DNA from: Planctomycetota bacterium
Lineage (GTDB): Bacteria > Planctomycetota > Phycisphaerae > Tepidisphaerales > Tepidisphaeraceae
Reading direction: 5' to 3'
Assembly (NCBI GenBank): GCA_026693085.1
Contig: JAPLNB010000149.1
Span: 1 to 56,102 of the forward strand
DNA: 56,102 nucleotides
The position numbers and the translations under genes are program-made. This document shows positions 18,207 to 30,000 of this stretch, piece after piece (the stretch's first letter is position 1; every line of letters starts with the position of its first letter). The notes beneath the pieces are model-generated. The model saw only the letters and a program-made list of their open reading frames with translations. It was not told the origin of the DNA and did not search any database.

Positions 18207-19439
18207 ATGGACGATGCGACCATCATCCAAGCCGCCCCAACCCTCGACCCGGTGCCAGCCACTGTCGCCACAGGCATCAACACCCAGCCCGGCAGCCTCG
18301 ACGATGGCTGGCTCATCCCCGCCCAACTCACACTCACCGACACAACCACCATCCAACTCTACAAAGACGGCCAAGCCCTCCAGGTCGCCTATGATGCGAT
18401 CAAACACGCTCGCCATCGCATCTGCCTCGAAGTCTACATCTTCCGTTCCGACCCCACCGGCCGCGCGTTCGCCGAACTCCTCATCAAAAAAGCCCGCTCA
18501 GGCGTCGCCGTCTACGTCATCTACGACTCCCTCGGCTCCCTCTACTCCGATTCCGCCATGTTCGAAAAAATGACCAAGGCCGGCGTTCGCCTCGCCTCCT
18601 TCCATCCCATCAAACCCTGGGAATGCCGCTTCAGTTGGCGACCCGCCAACCGCGACCACCGTAAACTTCTCGTCATCGACAACGACCGCGCCGGCCTCGG
18701 CGGACTCAACATCGGCGCCGAATACGCCGGCTCCTGGATCGTCCCCACCAAACTCGCTGAAGTACCCTGGCGCGATACCGCCATCGGCCTCCGCGGCCCG
18801 TCCGTCTCTACCCTGCTCGACTGCTTCGCCCGAACCTGGCGTTACGTCCAGCACGGCGGAAGGACCAGCGACCTGGCACTTTTCCACAACGTCCACGACG
18901 GCGACTTCGGAGCCCTCGGCTCCGTCCCGTCACGCCGCAGCCTCCTCAAGCCCCTCTGGAGCATCCTCCGCAATGCCAAGTCCAGCATCCTCATGACCAT
19001 GTCCTACTTCGCCCCACCCGACGACCTCATCGACAGCCTCTGCCGCGCTGCCCGCCGTGGTGTCCGCGTCCGCCTCATGCTCCCCGGCCTCTGTGATGTC
19101 CCTCTTCTCCTGACCGCCGCCCGGTCCTTCTACGAAACACTCCTCAACGCCGGTGTCGAAGTCTACGAACGACAACACGCCGTCCTCCACGCCAAAACCG
19201 TGTGCATCGACGGTCAAACCACCATCATCGGCTCCACCAACCTCGACTACCGCAGCATCGAATATAACTGCGAGCTCTCCGTCATCATTCGCTCCCCCGT
19301 CTTCGGCCAACAAATCCACACCCTCTTCGACCACGACGTCCTTTACGCCAAACGCATTTCCCTCTCCGAATGGCGCCGCCGCCCCATCCTCGACCGCCTC
19401 ATCCAATGGGCCGTCATGCGCGCCCGCTACCTTCTCTAA
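18207..19439 (+). CDS. Phospholipase D / cardiolipin synthase family
   Basis: Started at the ATG at 18207, the product is 410 residues; in-frame ATGs at 18129 and 18180 add a short unlikely leader. Two complete HxKx4D motifs are present, HRKLLVID and HAKTVCID, each followed by the usual downstream Gly/Asn residues (GGLNIG and IGSTNLDYRS). These make up the single active site of PLD-type transphosphatidylases, and the order and spacing match bacterial cardiolipin synthases. There are no N-terminal transmembrane helices, so it resembles the soluble ClsB-like subgroup more than ClsA. The substrate could be phosphatidylglycerol or another phospholipid; a nuclease role is less likely because there are two motifs in one chain. 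No ribosome binding site is evident. Confidence 0.88.
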   Translation: MDDATIIQAAPTLDPVPATVATGINTQPGSLDDGWLIPAQLTLTDTTTIQLYKDGQALQVAYDAIKHARHRICLEVYIFRSDPTGRAFAELLIKKARSGVAVYVIYDSLGSLYSDSAMFEKMTKAGVRLASFHPIKPWECRFSWRPANRDHRKLLVIDNDRAGLGGLNIGAEYAGSWIVPTKLAEVPWRDTAIGLRGPSVSTLLDCFARTWRYVQHGGRTSDLALFHNVHDGDFGALGSVPSRRSLLKPLWSILRNAKSSILMTMSYFAPPDDLIDSLCRAARRGVRVRLMLPGLCDVPLLLTAARSFYETLLNAGVEVYERQHAVLHAKTVCIDGQTTIIGSTNLDYRSIEYNCELSVIIRSPVFGQQIHTLFDHDVLYAKRISLSEWRRRPILDRLIQWAVMRARYLL

Positions 19440-19544
19440 AACCCCTCCACAGGCTCGTAAGGCCCGCCCCGCGGGTGGGTTGAGGCCGGCTGCGTGCTGA
19501 GGAGTGTTTTGGGGAACGGGGGGTTTTCCGGTAGACTACGGAAC

Positions 19545-21254
19545 GTGCTAACACTTCTGGTCTTGCAGGGGCCTGATAAGGGCCGACGGTATGAGCTTCC
19601 TGATGCGCCGGCGTTGGTCGGTCGCGAGAGCCGGCAGTTGCCGTTGACGGACAACACGGTGAGCCGGCGACACTGCGAACTACTTCCGGAGAACGGCGAG
19701 TGGGTGCTGCACGATCTGGGCAGCGCCAACGGGACCTATGTGAACGGGATCCGCGTGACGGAGACGCACTTTCTGAAATTGGGAGACCAGGTGCGAGTCG
19801 GGCGGACGTTGATGGTGTTTGGAGCGCAGCCGGGTGTAACACGAACCAGCGGGGGAAACGTGAAGCTTGCCGGAGAAGAGAGCGGGATGGACAGCGCAAT
19901 CATGGCGACGGCGCCGTCGAATGAGGATTCGATGGTGCTCGCGGTGCCGGAGCCATCGGCGGCGGCGGCGTCGAGCTTGAAGATCCTGTACCAGCTTGGT
20001 GCGGCGCTGGGGAGCCATTTCAACGTGGATCAGGCGCTGGAAGTCGTGATGGATCTGGTGTTCGAGCATGTGAAGGCCGACCGCGGGATTATTCTGCTGC
20101 TGCCGGAGAAGGGCGAGGAGCTGATCCCCAAGGTCGTCAGGACGCGAGAGGAGCCGGATAGCCGGGAAAACGAGGGTGCGGCGGGGAAGACAAATGCGCC
20201 GGCGAGCGAAAAAATCCACGCCTCGCGAACCATCATCAGTTACGTGATCGAGAACGGCCAGGGAGTGCTGTCGAGCAATGCGATGGCGGACCGGAGGTTC
20301 AGCTCGGGCAAGAGCGTGCACAGCCTGGGGATCCGGTCGGCGTTGTGCGTGCCGATCAAGGCGAGGCGATTGGACGGGAAAGTGGGCGATGAGATCAGCG
20401 GCGTGATCTACATCGACAGCCTCGTGAAGAATTACACCTATTCGCCGGATCAGCTGCGATTGCTGACGGCGATCGGATTGCAGGCGGGATTGGCGCTGCA
20501 GAATGCCAAGCTGTACCAGGCGGGGTTGCAGGCGGAGCGCATGGCGGCGATCGGGGAGACGACGGCGGCGCTATCGCACTCGATCAAGAACATCCTCCAA
20601 GCCTTGCGAGGGGGGGCGGATGTGGTGGAGATGGGCCTGCGAGCGGGTCACTTGCCACAGGCCAGCAAGGGGTGGAGCATCGTCGAGCGGAACCTCGAGA
20701 AGATCTACAACCTGACACTGAATTTGCTGGCCTACAGCAAGGAGAGGGAGCCAAGGCTGGAGTTGGTCAATCCCAAGATGCTGGTGGATGAGTGCGTGGA
20801 GCTGATAGCGACGACGGCGAACAACCGGGGGGCGATGGTGGTGGCGGACCTGGACAACGATCTGCCGCCCGTGCCGATGGACCCGGACGGGATGCACCAG
20901 GTGCTGATGAACCTGTTGAGCAATGCGTTGGATGCCGTCGAGCAGGATGTGGGGCTGATCCGGGTGACCTGCAAGTATGAGGACGAGAATCGGCAGTTGG
21001 TGATGGAGGTGATCGACAACGGCAGCGGCATACCCGAGCCGATGATGAAGCACATGTTTGAGCTGTTTCACTCGACGAAGGGGAACCGGGGAACCGGGCT
21101 TGGGCTGGCGGTGGCCAGGAAGATCGTGAGCGAGCACGAGGGGAGCATCAGCGTGCAGAGCAAGAGCGGGGAGGGGTCGGTGTTTACCATCCATCTGCCG
21201 GTGGAGCATGCGCAGATAGCGGATCCGTCGCATACGCACGGGCCGGCGAAGTAG
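19545..21254 (+). CDS. FHA-GAF sensor histidine kinase
   Basis: I prefer the GTG at 19545, because the FHA fold begins immediately after it; a GTG at 19494 would add 17 residues. From that start the 569-residue product has an FHA domain (1-95: GRESRQLPL, VSRRHCELL, LGSANGTYVNG) that binds phosphothreonine. A GAF domain (about 145-328) is followed by a histidine kinase core: H-box TTAALSHSIKNIL with His345, then MNLLSNALDAV, DNGSGIPEPMM, and GTGLGLAVARKIV for ATP binding. No transmembrane segment is seen, so it works in the cytoplasm. FHA plus kinase suggests cross-talk between Ser/Thr kinases and two-component signalling. No response regulator lies next to it. The coding strand turns sharply G-rich here compared with the preceding genes. 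Confidence 0.92.
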   Translation: MLTLLVLQGPDKGRRYELPDAPALVGRESRQLPLTDNTVSRRHCELLPENGEWVLHDLGSANGTYVNGIRVTETHFLKLGDQVRVGRTLMVFGAQPGVTRTSGGNVKLAGEESGMDSAIMATAPSNEDSMVLAVPEPSAAAASSLKILYQLGAALGSHFNVDQALEVVMDLVFEHVKADRGIILLLPEKGEELIPKVVRTREEPDSRENEGAAGKTNAPASEKIHASRTIISYVIENGQGVLSSNAMADRRFSSGKSVHSLGIRSALCVPIKARRLDGKVGDEISGVIYIDSLVKNYTYSPDQLRLLTAIGLQAGLALQNAKLYQAGLQAERMAAIGETTAALSHSIKNILQALRGGADVVEMGLRAGHLPQASKGWSIVERNLEKIYNLTLNLLAYSKEREPRLELVNPKMLVDECVELIATTANNRGAMVVADLDNDLPPVPMDPDGMHQVLMNLLSNALDAVEQDVGLIRVTCKYEDENRQLVMEVIDNGSGIPEPMMKHMFELFHSTKGNRGTGLGLAVARKIVSEHEGSISVQSKSGEGSVFTIHLPVEHAQIADPSHTHGPAK

Positions 21255-21267
21255 CTCCCCGGCGATG

Positions 21268-21843
21268 TCATACGCCGCCCAGCCCGATTGTGTCCGCGAT
21301 GCCGCGGAGGGCCTCGATCACCTCGGCGATGAGGCTGTCGACGGGGGTGTCGAGCATGGCAGCGCCACGCTCGATCACCGAGCGGTCGACGCCGGCGGCG
21401 AAGCTCTTCTCCTTCCACTTCTTCTTCACGGATTTCACTTCCAGATCAAGAATCGATTTGGAGGGGCGGACGAGGGCGGCGGCAGAAACAAGGCCCGTCA
21501 GTTCGTCGATGGCGAAGAGAACCTTTTCCATCTCGTGCGTTGGTTCGACCTCGGAGCAGAGGCCGAAGCCGTGCGAGAGAACGGCGTGAATGTAGTCGGG
21601 CGGGTAGTTGCGGGCGGTTAGGATCTCGCGGGTCTTGGTGCAGTGTTCGGCGGGGAATTGCTCGTAGTCGAGATCGTGGATCAGGCCGATAAGGCCCCAT
21701 TTCTCCTCGTCGTGGTTGCGCTTGCGGGCAAAGTGGCGCATAGTGGCTTCGACAGCCAGAGCGTGTTTTATGGCTTTGTCGGTGTGGTTGAACTCCTTGA
21801 GGAGCCAGAAGGCTTCGTCGCGGGTGGGGGGTCGTGTGTCCAT
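21268..21843 (-). CDS. HD-domain phosphohydrolase
   Basis: Started at the ATG at 21843 the product is 191 residues; the longer frame to 21909 would read through the heptamer spacer. An HD domain is clear: His in KHALAVEA, the HD pair in LIHDLDYEQ, His in LSHGFG and Asp in AIDELTG, which coordinate metal. The family (HDIG-type, YqeK-like in outline) includes hydrolases of phosphoesters and nucleotides; the substrate cannot be told from sequence. The C-terminus (FAAGVDRSVIERGAAML) is typical of small bacterial HD proteins. It converges with the kinase gene, with 13 bp between the stops. Confidence 0.85.
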   Translation of the reverse strand: MDTRPPTRDEAFWLLKEFNHTDKAIKHALAVEATMRHFARKRNHDEEKWGLIGLIHDLDYEQFPAEHCTKTREILTARNYPPDYIHAVLSHGFGLCSEVEPTHEMEKVLFAIDELTGLVSAAALVRPSKSILDLEVKSVKKKWKEKSFAAGVDRSVIERGAAMLDTPVDSLIAEVIEALRGIADTIGLGGV

Positions 21844-21870
21844 GAGGGAGATGATACCCTGTTTGAGTGA

Positions 21871-21898
21871 GATTGCCGATTGCCGATTGGGGGATGGG
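21871..21898. repeat. Heptamer array (GATTGCC family), divergent spacer
   Basis: Two exact GATTGCC units, then GATTGGG and GGATGGG, lie between the divergent starts of the HD gene (21843) and the BNR-like gene (21908). The array thus occupies the region where both promoters or leaders would be. Confidence 0.6.
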
Positions 21899-21907
21899 AG
21901 CAGGATC

Positions 21908-23169
21908 ATGACTCGGATTGCCGGCGTGGTGGCGATGTTGGTGGTGATGGGGATGGCGCCGATGGGGTTTGGGCAGGTGAGGGTGAGGGTGGAGGCGGAG
22001 GAGGATGTTTACCGGCTGGATGAGGCGAATAATGGGGCGGGCGCGTTCTGGTGTTTTGGCAGCACCTGCATTGGACGCGTGGGGGAGGAGGTGTGGGCAA
22101 GTGGATTGGAGGTGATTCCGGGCGCCAAGCCTTTGAATAACGTGAGGTGGGTGCTGTGGCGGCGGACGTCCAAGGGGTGGGAGATGGTGATGCGGGATCA
22201 GAAGGAGCGGACGCGCGAGCCGACCCCGATGGGGGTGTTTGGCGATGGCAGCGTGCTGCTGTCGGTCAATCCGACGTTGACGAAGGTGGACGACTATGCG
22301 GGGCCGGCTAGGCCGGAGATTCTGCGGTTCAAGGGCAAGGAGTATGCGACGATTCTCCCGGTCTGGCAGGGGAAACCTGAGTTCACCGAGCATTCGTATC
22401 GGAGTTTTGTGGTCGATGGCGAGCGGGCAGAGATGATCTTGTTTCAGAATATCGGGTATACACACGCGGAGTGGGCGTTCTGTGATGCTGAGGGGAGGTG
22501 GACGAAGGCGGGAAAATTGCTTTGGCCTTGGGGGGCGGAGTATGCCAAGCCGGAGCCGATCCGGGTGTGTTATCCGACAGTGCAGTTGAAGGGGCGGAGC
22601 GTGTATTGGTGCGGGGTGAGCGACATTGTGGAACCGAATCCGGAATGGCGGGAGTTCAAGAAGAAGTTGACGGGTCGCGAGTGGGATTACGATTTCCGCC
22701 GGCTGTTCTATACATGGTGCGAGGATGTGACGAAGGGAAAGTTTGAGTCCTGGGTGGAGATTGCCAGCCGGGAGAAGACCTGCGGGTGGGTTTCGCCATG
22801 TGATCTGCTGGCCGAAGAGAATGGCCGGGTGAATGTGCTCTGGACCGAGCGGGCGCTTGATGTGAGGCTGCAGGAGAAGTTCTTTCCGGATGAGAGGCAG
22901 AGCGAGACGCTGAACTGGGCGGTGGTGCAGAGGGGGAAGGTGGTGATGAGGCGAACGATCTTGGAGAAGAAGCAGGGGCAGCCTGGGGAAACGCCGGGAC
23001 GCGGCCAGTTTAAGCGCACGGACCGGTGCGGGTGCCATTGAAGAAGGCAATGGGGATGTTCTTCACGGCCAATGAGAGAGGTGGGACGAACGTGTCGGAT
23101 GTGATCGATGTGCTGGGGAACGAAGGCCGGGTCGTGAGGTATGCGAAGGTGAGGATTCTTGATTTTTGA
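21908..23169 (+). pseudogene. Secreted BNR/sialidase-like protein, frameshifted
   Basis: The first frame (21908-23041) encodes 377 residues with a signal peptide (IAGVVAMLVVMGMAPMG, then FGQ) and a beta-propeller-like body (FWCFGSTCIGRVGEEVWASG; ENGRVNVLWTERALDV). It ends abruptly with GRGQFKRTDRCGCH. Another frame then opens and runs to 23169, encoding PVRVPLKKAMGMFFTANERG and a tail VIDVLGNEGRVVRYAKVRI, which resembles the usual C-terminal strand block of planctomycetal BNR-repeat proteins. The segment that should lie between GRGQF and this block is missing, so I infer a small out-of-frame deletion near 23005-23035. A sequencing error alone would not explain the missing residues. A truncated protein could still be made. 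The function of intact relatives is exo-sialidase-like at best. Confidence 0.6.
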
Positions 23170-23222
23170 TTCGAGCCGGGGAGGGTGCAACAATATATGA
23201 CCCATGAGTTGTCGGGGAAAGG

Positions 23223-24071
23223 ATGGCTAAGATGGTGGCGAAGTGGTGCGCGGTCGCGGCGATGGTGGCGGGGTTGTCCGGATGCGCAACGATGGATTCG
23301 CTGTTGCAGGGAATCCAGAAGCCGTCGGCAAAGATTGTGGGGGCACGGCTGTCGGAGTTGCGCATGGACTCCGTGGTGCTGGGCTTTGATGTGGAGGTCT
23401 CGAATCCGTATGCGGTGGCGCTGCCGTTGACGAATGTAGAGTATTCGCTGGCGAGCGGGGGAGCGGCGTTCTTGACGGGGAAGGCAGAGACGCAGGGGAC
23501 GGTCCCGGCAAAGGCGACGAAGGTGTTCACCGTGCCCGCGAAGGTGGATTTTGCGGGGTTGCTTTCGAGTGTGAACGGGATTACGCCGGGGGCCGTCGTC
23601 CCGTACCAGGCGAAAGTGACACTGTCGGCCGATGCGCCGGGCGTCGGGGTGATCACTCTGCCGTTGAGCAAGACCGGCGAGCTGCCCGTGCCCGCGCTGC
23701 CGTCGATCGAGTTGTCGGAGCTGCAATGGCAGACCTTGAGCTTTGATAAGGCCCAGGCGATGCTGCGGGTGAAGATCGGGAACGGAAATCAGTTTCCGGC
23801 AGAGCTGGCCAAGCTGGGAATGGCGCTGTCGCTGGGCGGCCACAGGATCGGTTCGGCGGAGGTGAGCAAGGCAACCCAGTTTGCGGCCGGCGGGGAGAAT
23901 ACGATCGAGATTCCGGTTGCATTTTCGCCCAAGGAGCTGGGGCTGGCGGCGTTTGGGCTGTTGCGCGGCAGCGGCAGCGGGTACAGGATCACCGGGGCGA
24001 TGAAGCTGAATACGGCGTTTGGAGCGATCGATATGCCCTATGAGAAGACGGGCGAAACGAAGTTTAAGTAG
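23223..24071 (+). CDS. LEA-type lipoprotein with two WHy-like domains
   Basis: The product is 282 residues, with a lipoprotein signal (VAKWCAVAAMVAGLSGC); the lipobox LSGC predicts lipidation at Cys21. Two late-embryogenesis-abundant LEA14/WHy-type beta domains follow: SKIV-like start AKIVGARLSELRMDSVVLGF with NPYAVALPL (about 36-140), then SELQWQTLSFDKAQAMLRVK with GNGNQFPAELAKL (about 160-270). Such proteins occur at the cell surface in many bacteria and are linked to desiccation or stress tolerance by homology only. ATGs at 23223 and 23232 are both possible; GGGGAAAGG fits the second one better. The stop at 24069-24071 touches a heptamer array. Confidence 0.85.
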   Translation: MAKMVAKWCAVAAMVAGLSGCATMDSLLQGIQKPSAKIVGARLSELRMDSVVLGFDVEVSNPYAVALPLTNVEYSLASGGAAFLTGKAETQGTVPAKATKVFTVPAKVDFAGLLSSVNGITPGAVVPYQAKVTLSADAPGVGVITLPLSKTGELPVPALPSIELSELQWQTLSFDKAQAMLRVKIGNGNQFPAELAKLGMALSLGGHRIGSAEVSKATQFAAGGENTIEIPVAFSPKELGLAAFGLLRGSGSGYRITGAMKLNTAFGAIDMPYEKTGETKFK

Positions 24072-24098
24072 TTGTTATTTGTCAGTTGTTAGTTGCCA
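24071..24098. repeat. Heptamer array forming the end of the giant gene
   Basis: Four tandem 7-mers (GTTGTTA, TTTGTCA, GTTGTTA, GTTGCCA) separate the convergent LEA and giant genes. Read on the minus strand they encode the last residues WQLTTDK and the TAA stop of the giant protein. The complementary family is at 16888-16922. Confidence 0.8.
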
Positions 24099-27000
24099 GG
24101 GGTCGAGTTGGTCCTCGAAAAGGGTATCGAAGCTGCGCGATTTGGCGGAGAGGAAGGGAGAGGGTTGAAGAAACGCGGGTGGGGTGGGGGTGGACTCGGC
24201 AAGGGGGGCTCCTTGGGCGACGTAGGCGGAATCGATGAGGAAGTAATCGTCGGCGTTGATGAGGTCATCGTAGTTGAAGTCGCCGTTGGAGTAGCCTTTG
24301 GCTTGGGTGATGTAGCCGGAGTCGATGTGGAAATAGTCGTCGGCGTTGACGAAGCCGTCGAGGTTGGCGTCGCCGTTGTAGGTGTATTTGATGAGGGTTT
24401 GGCCGGCGTCAGCCGGGCCGATGGCCAAGCCCGTTATGCCGTAGAGGTCGAACCGGGCGGAGGTGGAGGTGATGCCCGGACCGGTCCAGTCGCCGCCGTT
24501 GCGGGCAGATTGGATGAGGGCGGCCAGCTCGGCGCGGTTGGCGGATTCGACGATCAGGTCGTTGTTGATCAGGTCGAGGATGGCGGCGTCGCCGAGCACG
24601 AGCGTGTGGGTGCGAAGGACGATGCCCCCGTCGAGGGCGAGACCGGCCCGTGCGCCATTGGCGACGTTCAGTGACGCCAGGTGCTGGGAGGTGGTGAAGG
24701 CGAGGGTGGTGGGGCTGGCGCCGAGGACGGTGATCTTCAGGCCGGTCAGGTCGCTGTCGCAGAAGAAGGAGCCGAAGGCGAGGTTGATCGCGCTCAGATC
24801 GGCCAGGGGCACAGTGTCGATCAGGGTGGTGTCTTTGTAGATCTCGACGTCCGACCCATTCACCTTGAGGTGGAAGGTGTCGGTGGGTGCCGAACCGGTG
24901 ACTGAGATGGCGGTGTTGGTGAAGGTATCGACGGCGTCGACGGTGAGGGGATGGCCGGCCAGGTCGGTGATGCCCGAAGACGCAGCGGTGAGCTTCAGGG
25001 TGTAGTGGCCGTGGGCGGCCGTGAGGGCAGTCAGGTTGCCCAGGGTCCAGGAAATGTTGTCGGTCGTGGTGAAGGAGGTTTCGGTAAGCGAGACGACTTG
25101 GCCCTCGCGAACGAGGTTAAGATCGGAAAGATCGAAGTTGAGGACGGCCTTCGTGAACGCGATGGTGATCGAATCGACAGGCGATTCCCGGCGATCGGGG
25201 CCGGCGTCGATGATGGCCAGGGGCGCAGCCGTGTCGAAGTTGGGCACGCCAGGGGTGGCAGACGCGGCCGCCCAGTTGACCAAGTCGTTGGCGTACTTCG
25301 TCGAGTCGATGCGAGAGAGGGATGGGCCTGTGCCGTCGGCGGCCGTGGGCCACGGGTGGTTGTTGTCGTAGAAGACCGAATCGACGGTGATGGTGGTGGC
25401 CGAAGCGCCGGGCCGGGCGAGGGAGACCTTTTCCCCGGCGTTGTCGAGCTTGCCGGCGTATGGGCCGACGATGGTGATGCTGCCGGGGATGCCGTATTTG
25501 GCGCGGAAGTCGACCGGGAGAGTGGGGACGACGAGGAGGAAGCCGTAGGCAGGGATCACAATCTTGGTCTTGGCTTCTGAGAAGCTATACACGATGCCGT
25601 CGGCGAAGAACCAGGAGCTGGAGGGGTTGGCTGGGTCGTAGAGCGTGATTGGCGAGGTGGTGATGTTGTTCAGTTCGATGTACTCATCGCCAGCGACGGG
25701 CCGGTACATCAGCTCGCTGATGACGACCGGACCGACAAGAGGATAGGCGTTGGATGTATTAGGTGCGGGGGAACTGGTGGGCACGAAATCGACGCTGCCG
25801 TCGGACTTGACGTATCGGCCGAAGGAAACGCCGGGGTCGGCGGCGGCGTACACGAAATTCTCACGGTAAGAGCCAAGGGAACCGTCGGGGTTGGCGCTCG
25901 ACAGGTAGATGGCGCCGGCGTTGCGGTCGAAGCTGAAGGGTAAGGAGAAGGCGAGGTATTCGTCAGCCATCAGCAGGCGGTCGGTGGCCGGAGCGATGGC
26001 GTCGATGCGGAACTGGGTCAGGTTGGCGGCGTCATCGCTTAGGTACCAGCCGGCGATGTTGATGGATTGGGTGGTGGTGTTGTGGATTTCGACCCATTGG
26101 GCCGCGAGGTTGGCGGGGTTGGCGAGTACTTCGGAGATCACGACGGAGCCGGGAATGGTCGCCGGGTCGTCGGCGGCGGGTGATCCGCCGGGCTGGGCGC
26201 TGGCACGCCAGGCGACTTTGTCGGACCAGGTTTCCTGCGCGGCGGCGGGATTGAGGATGACGAGCGAACGGCCGGAGCCGTTGGTGGCGGGATACCAGGT
26301 GGGGTTGTAGTCGAAGCGGAGCATGCCGGCGTCGTAGGGCTTGGGGAGCTGGAGGATGACGTGGTTGCCGGAGTTGCTGAGAACGCCGGAATACTCGCCG
26401 GCGACGTTGAGGGAAGTCCCGTAGCGGGATTCAAATGCGGCCTTATTGGCGACGACCAGGACGTACTGGCCAGCGCCAAGGCTCATCGTTGGGAAGACGA
26501 AGTCGATGCCGCCTGCAAGGCGCACGCCGCTGACGTCGAGGGTCGTAGCGCCAGTGTTCTTCAGCTCGATGTACTCATAGTCGCTGCTCCCGACGGGGTT
26601 GTACATCAGCTCCGTGATGCGGAGTTGCTTCATCAGATTGGTGATATTCTCGGGGATGGGGTTGGTGATGATGGCGGAGCCGGTGGTCTCCGTAACGGAG
26701 AGGGTGGTGCCCCAGACGATGTCGCTGCTGTAATTGCTACTGCCGGACTGGTTCGAGCACTGGTGAACTTCGACGGCGAAGACGTTGGCGCCATTCTTGA
26801 GGGTGCCGGCGGGAAGCTTGGTCAGGTCAACGGAAACGGTCATGTAACCGGCGGTGCCAACAGTGTAGTTGGAGAGGGTGCTGTAGGTAACGGTCCCGGC
26901 ATCCATGTAGATGCGGTCGATCTCCTGGCCGTTGAGGTAAAGGACAGCGCCGTCGTCGAGGATGGTTCGCATCTCAAGACCGGTGGCCTTGGTCGCGTCG

Positions 27001-30000
27001 CCGTTGTAGGTGAAGGTGGTGCGGAAGTAGTAGGTTTGATAGGGATGATCGGTACCAATGCCGACGAGGGAAGTGCGTTTGGTTTCAGGGTAGGTCCTGT
27101 CGCGATGCCACAGTAGTGCGGCGCCGTTGCCCCAGCCGGTGGCGGGGTAGGTGGAATCTTTCCATGTGAGGGCGCCAGAATTGGCAGGGGTGCTACCCTT
27201 ATCCCAGAAGTACCATTTCTGGGTCCCGCTGGCGATGTCAAAGATGTCGGTGGTTTTGGTGTTGCCGGTGGTGGTGATTCCAGGATTCTGCACGCCGGGG
27301 ATTGGAATGGGGTAGTAGGCCAGAGAGGAGGCGCCGTCCGGAGTTCGGCCTTGCGAGACGTCGGTGGTCTGGTTGCCGTAGATAACGTGGTCGATGAAAT
27401 CGGCGTTGGAATCGAACAGGCCGATCATGCCGAACTGTTCGTTAAGCTTGAAATCGACGTGATCGGCGCCGGCTGAGACGTTGGAGTCGGCGTGGAACAC
27501 CGTGTTGCCCTGGGCGGCGATGAACGTGAGCGCGCGGATCTGATAGCGCGATGCGCCGAGCGGATCGAATTGTTGCAGGCGAGGCAGATCGCCGGGGATG
27601 TCGGTGAGAAAGAACCCTCCAACGGCGACGGGGAGCGAGGCGGGGTTGTTGAGCTCGATGAAATCGTCTGGGAAGAGAACTTTCTCGTCGGCGAGCCATT
27701 CGTTGATCTTGACCGAGCGGGAATCGCCGAGGGCCTGGGCAACGTTGGCGTCGCCGAACGTGGGCTTGGTCAGGGCCCAGGAGCCGTCAGCGACTCGGCC
27801 GATGGAGAGGTCAGCGATCTGGCGGCCGTACTTGACGGAATCGACTACGGTGCGCGTCAGGTCGACGGCGGGGGGGCTGAAGAGCGTGATCGAGTCGCCT
27901 TCGTCCTTGATGGAGAAGCCGAGGTGGATTTCGCCGTCGGCGGTGAGGGCATCGGCGTAGAGGATGAGGTATTGGCCTTTGCCGAGCGTAGTGCCATCGG
28001 GGAAGACGAATTTGCCGGGAAGATCGGCGTTATCGCTGATGGAATAGCCGGAGAGATCGAAATCCGCCGCGCCGTCGTTGTATAGCTCGATCATGTCGGG
28101 CAGCGAGCCGTTGTGATCGAGAGAGGTATTGAGTGCGAGAACCTCGTTGATGCGGATGTGGGGAGCGATGGCGGTGGAATCGACCGTCCACGTGCGTGAA
28201 TGGGTGATGAGTGCATCGGAGCCGAGGATGGTGCTGTCCTGGTACAAGCCCGCGTCGTTCTTGCCGATGACATCGACTGTGTGCGGGCCATTGGCGAGGT
28301 TGGTGAGCGAGATCGGCGTGTTGATGGGTCTTTCGGCGCTCCATGGGCCGCCATCGAGGCTGTACTTGTAGTGGGTATAGCCGGACCCGTTGGGCCACCC
28401 AGCGGTGGGAATGCTGTAGCCGGTGCGGTTGACGCCGACGGTGAGTGTAGCGGAGGTCTGGCTGGTGGTGCCGAGGGGTTCGCCGGAGATGGAGGCGCCC
28501 ATGGGGACGACGCTGCCTTTGTCGGCGCCGTTGGGCCCGGTGCCGATGGCGGGGGAGCCGGGCGCGAGGCTGAGCCAGTCGCGCATGACCTGGGCCTGGG
28601 TCCAATTTGTGAAATAGGTCTCGGACAACTGGGGCAGGTGCTTGAAGACGGGGTCGGCGATGGTGTTGCCAGTGCCTGGGCCGGTCCAGGCCAGGGGGAG
28701 GATGTTGTTGGAGAGGGTGATGACAGCGGCGCCGGGGTCTCGGACGTATTTCTCGATGTCGTAGACGATGTTGCCGTCGAGGTACATGCCACGGCCTTCG
28801 GTCATGCCGTTGTCCTGCATGACGATCAGCGCGCCATCGCTATCGAGGCCGCCCTGGTGGGTCTGGCGGACGATGGTGTTGTTGATGAGGGTGTAGAAGT
28901 TGTCCTGCTTGGCGTTGGCGACTTGATCGACGTCGTAGATGATGTTGCCGATGATGGTGACTTCGGAGGTATTGCCGTTGTCGTCGCCGCCGCTGACGGC
29001 ACTGGATGTATCCGGTGGGCCGTTCTTGTGGACGTGGAGGAAGATATTGCCCTGGACCCAGGCGTCGGTGCTATCGACGTCAAGGTTGTCGTCGCCAGAA
29101 CCGGCGAAGACGTTATCGATGAATTGGACGATGGGGCCACTGCGCTGGCCGCCCGTGTAGTCGATGGTGTCGTTGTATCCGGTGATGGGGCCGAAGTAGT
29201 TGCGGAGGAAAATCCCTCGGCCGCCGGCTTTGACGCTGCCGACGCCGTGGATGGGTTCGAAGCTCCCGGTGGTGGCGGGGAATTCGCAGTCCTGGATGAG
29301 GAAGGAGGACCTGTCGACGACGACGTATTGCTTGGAGGTGGTACCGAAGGTGAGGTGGTCGAGGAAGACGGTGCCGTCGATGGAGTCGATGGCGGTGGTC
29401 CCGTTGTTGACGATGTGGGTGTACGAGATTCTTGTTTCGGGCGAGCCTGCCGCGCCTTTGATGCTAATGCCGCCCCAACTGTAACTGGCGCCTGGGATGC
29501 CAGAGAGGACGATGCGCTGGGCGTTGGTGCCGTCGGCGATGATGCGGCCACCGCTGTCGACAGTGATGTTCACAGCGGTCGTAGCGTTGCCGAGGTATAC
29601 GCTGGCGCCGGGCTGAATCGTGAGGGTCCGGCCGGAGGGGATGGTCAAAGAGCTGGTGAGCTGATACGGGCTATTGGCGACGGTCCAGGTGGTGTCGGCG
29701 GCGAGGGTGCCGCCGACGACGGTGGTGGCGGGGCCTTTGTCGTAGCGAACATCCGCGTAGGTGTGGTCGGTTTCATTGCCGGCGGCATCGAAGGATTGGA
29801 TGACGATGTGGTTGACCCCGCCGTGGAGCGAGACACTTGGGGCAGTCCATTTGGCTTCCCAGGCGGACCAGGTGGCCAGTACGCCGTTGACCCTGACGGA
29901 GCGGGTGGTGATGGCGTTGGCCAGACCGGTCAGGGAGACGGTCGAGGTGGTGCTGGTCGTGGGCGGGTTCGTGGCGGAGATGGCCAGGGGGATTTGGGAG

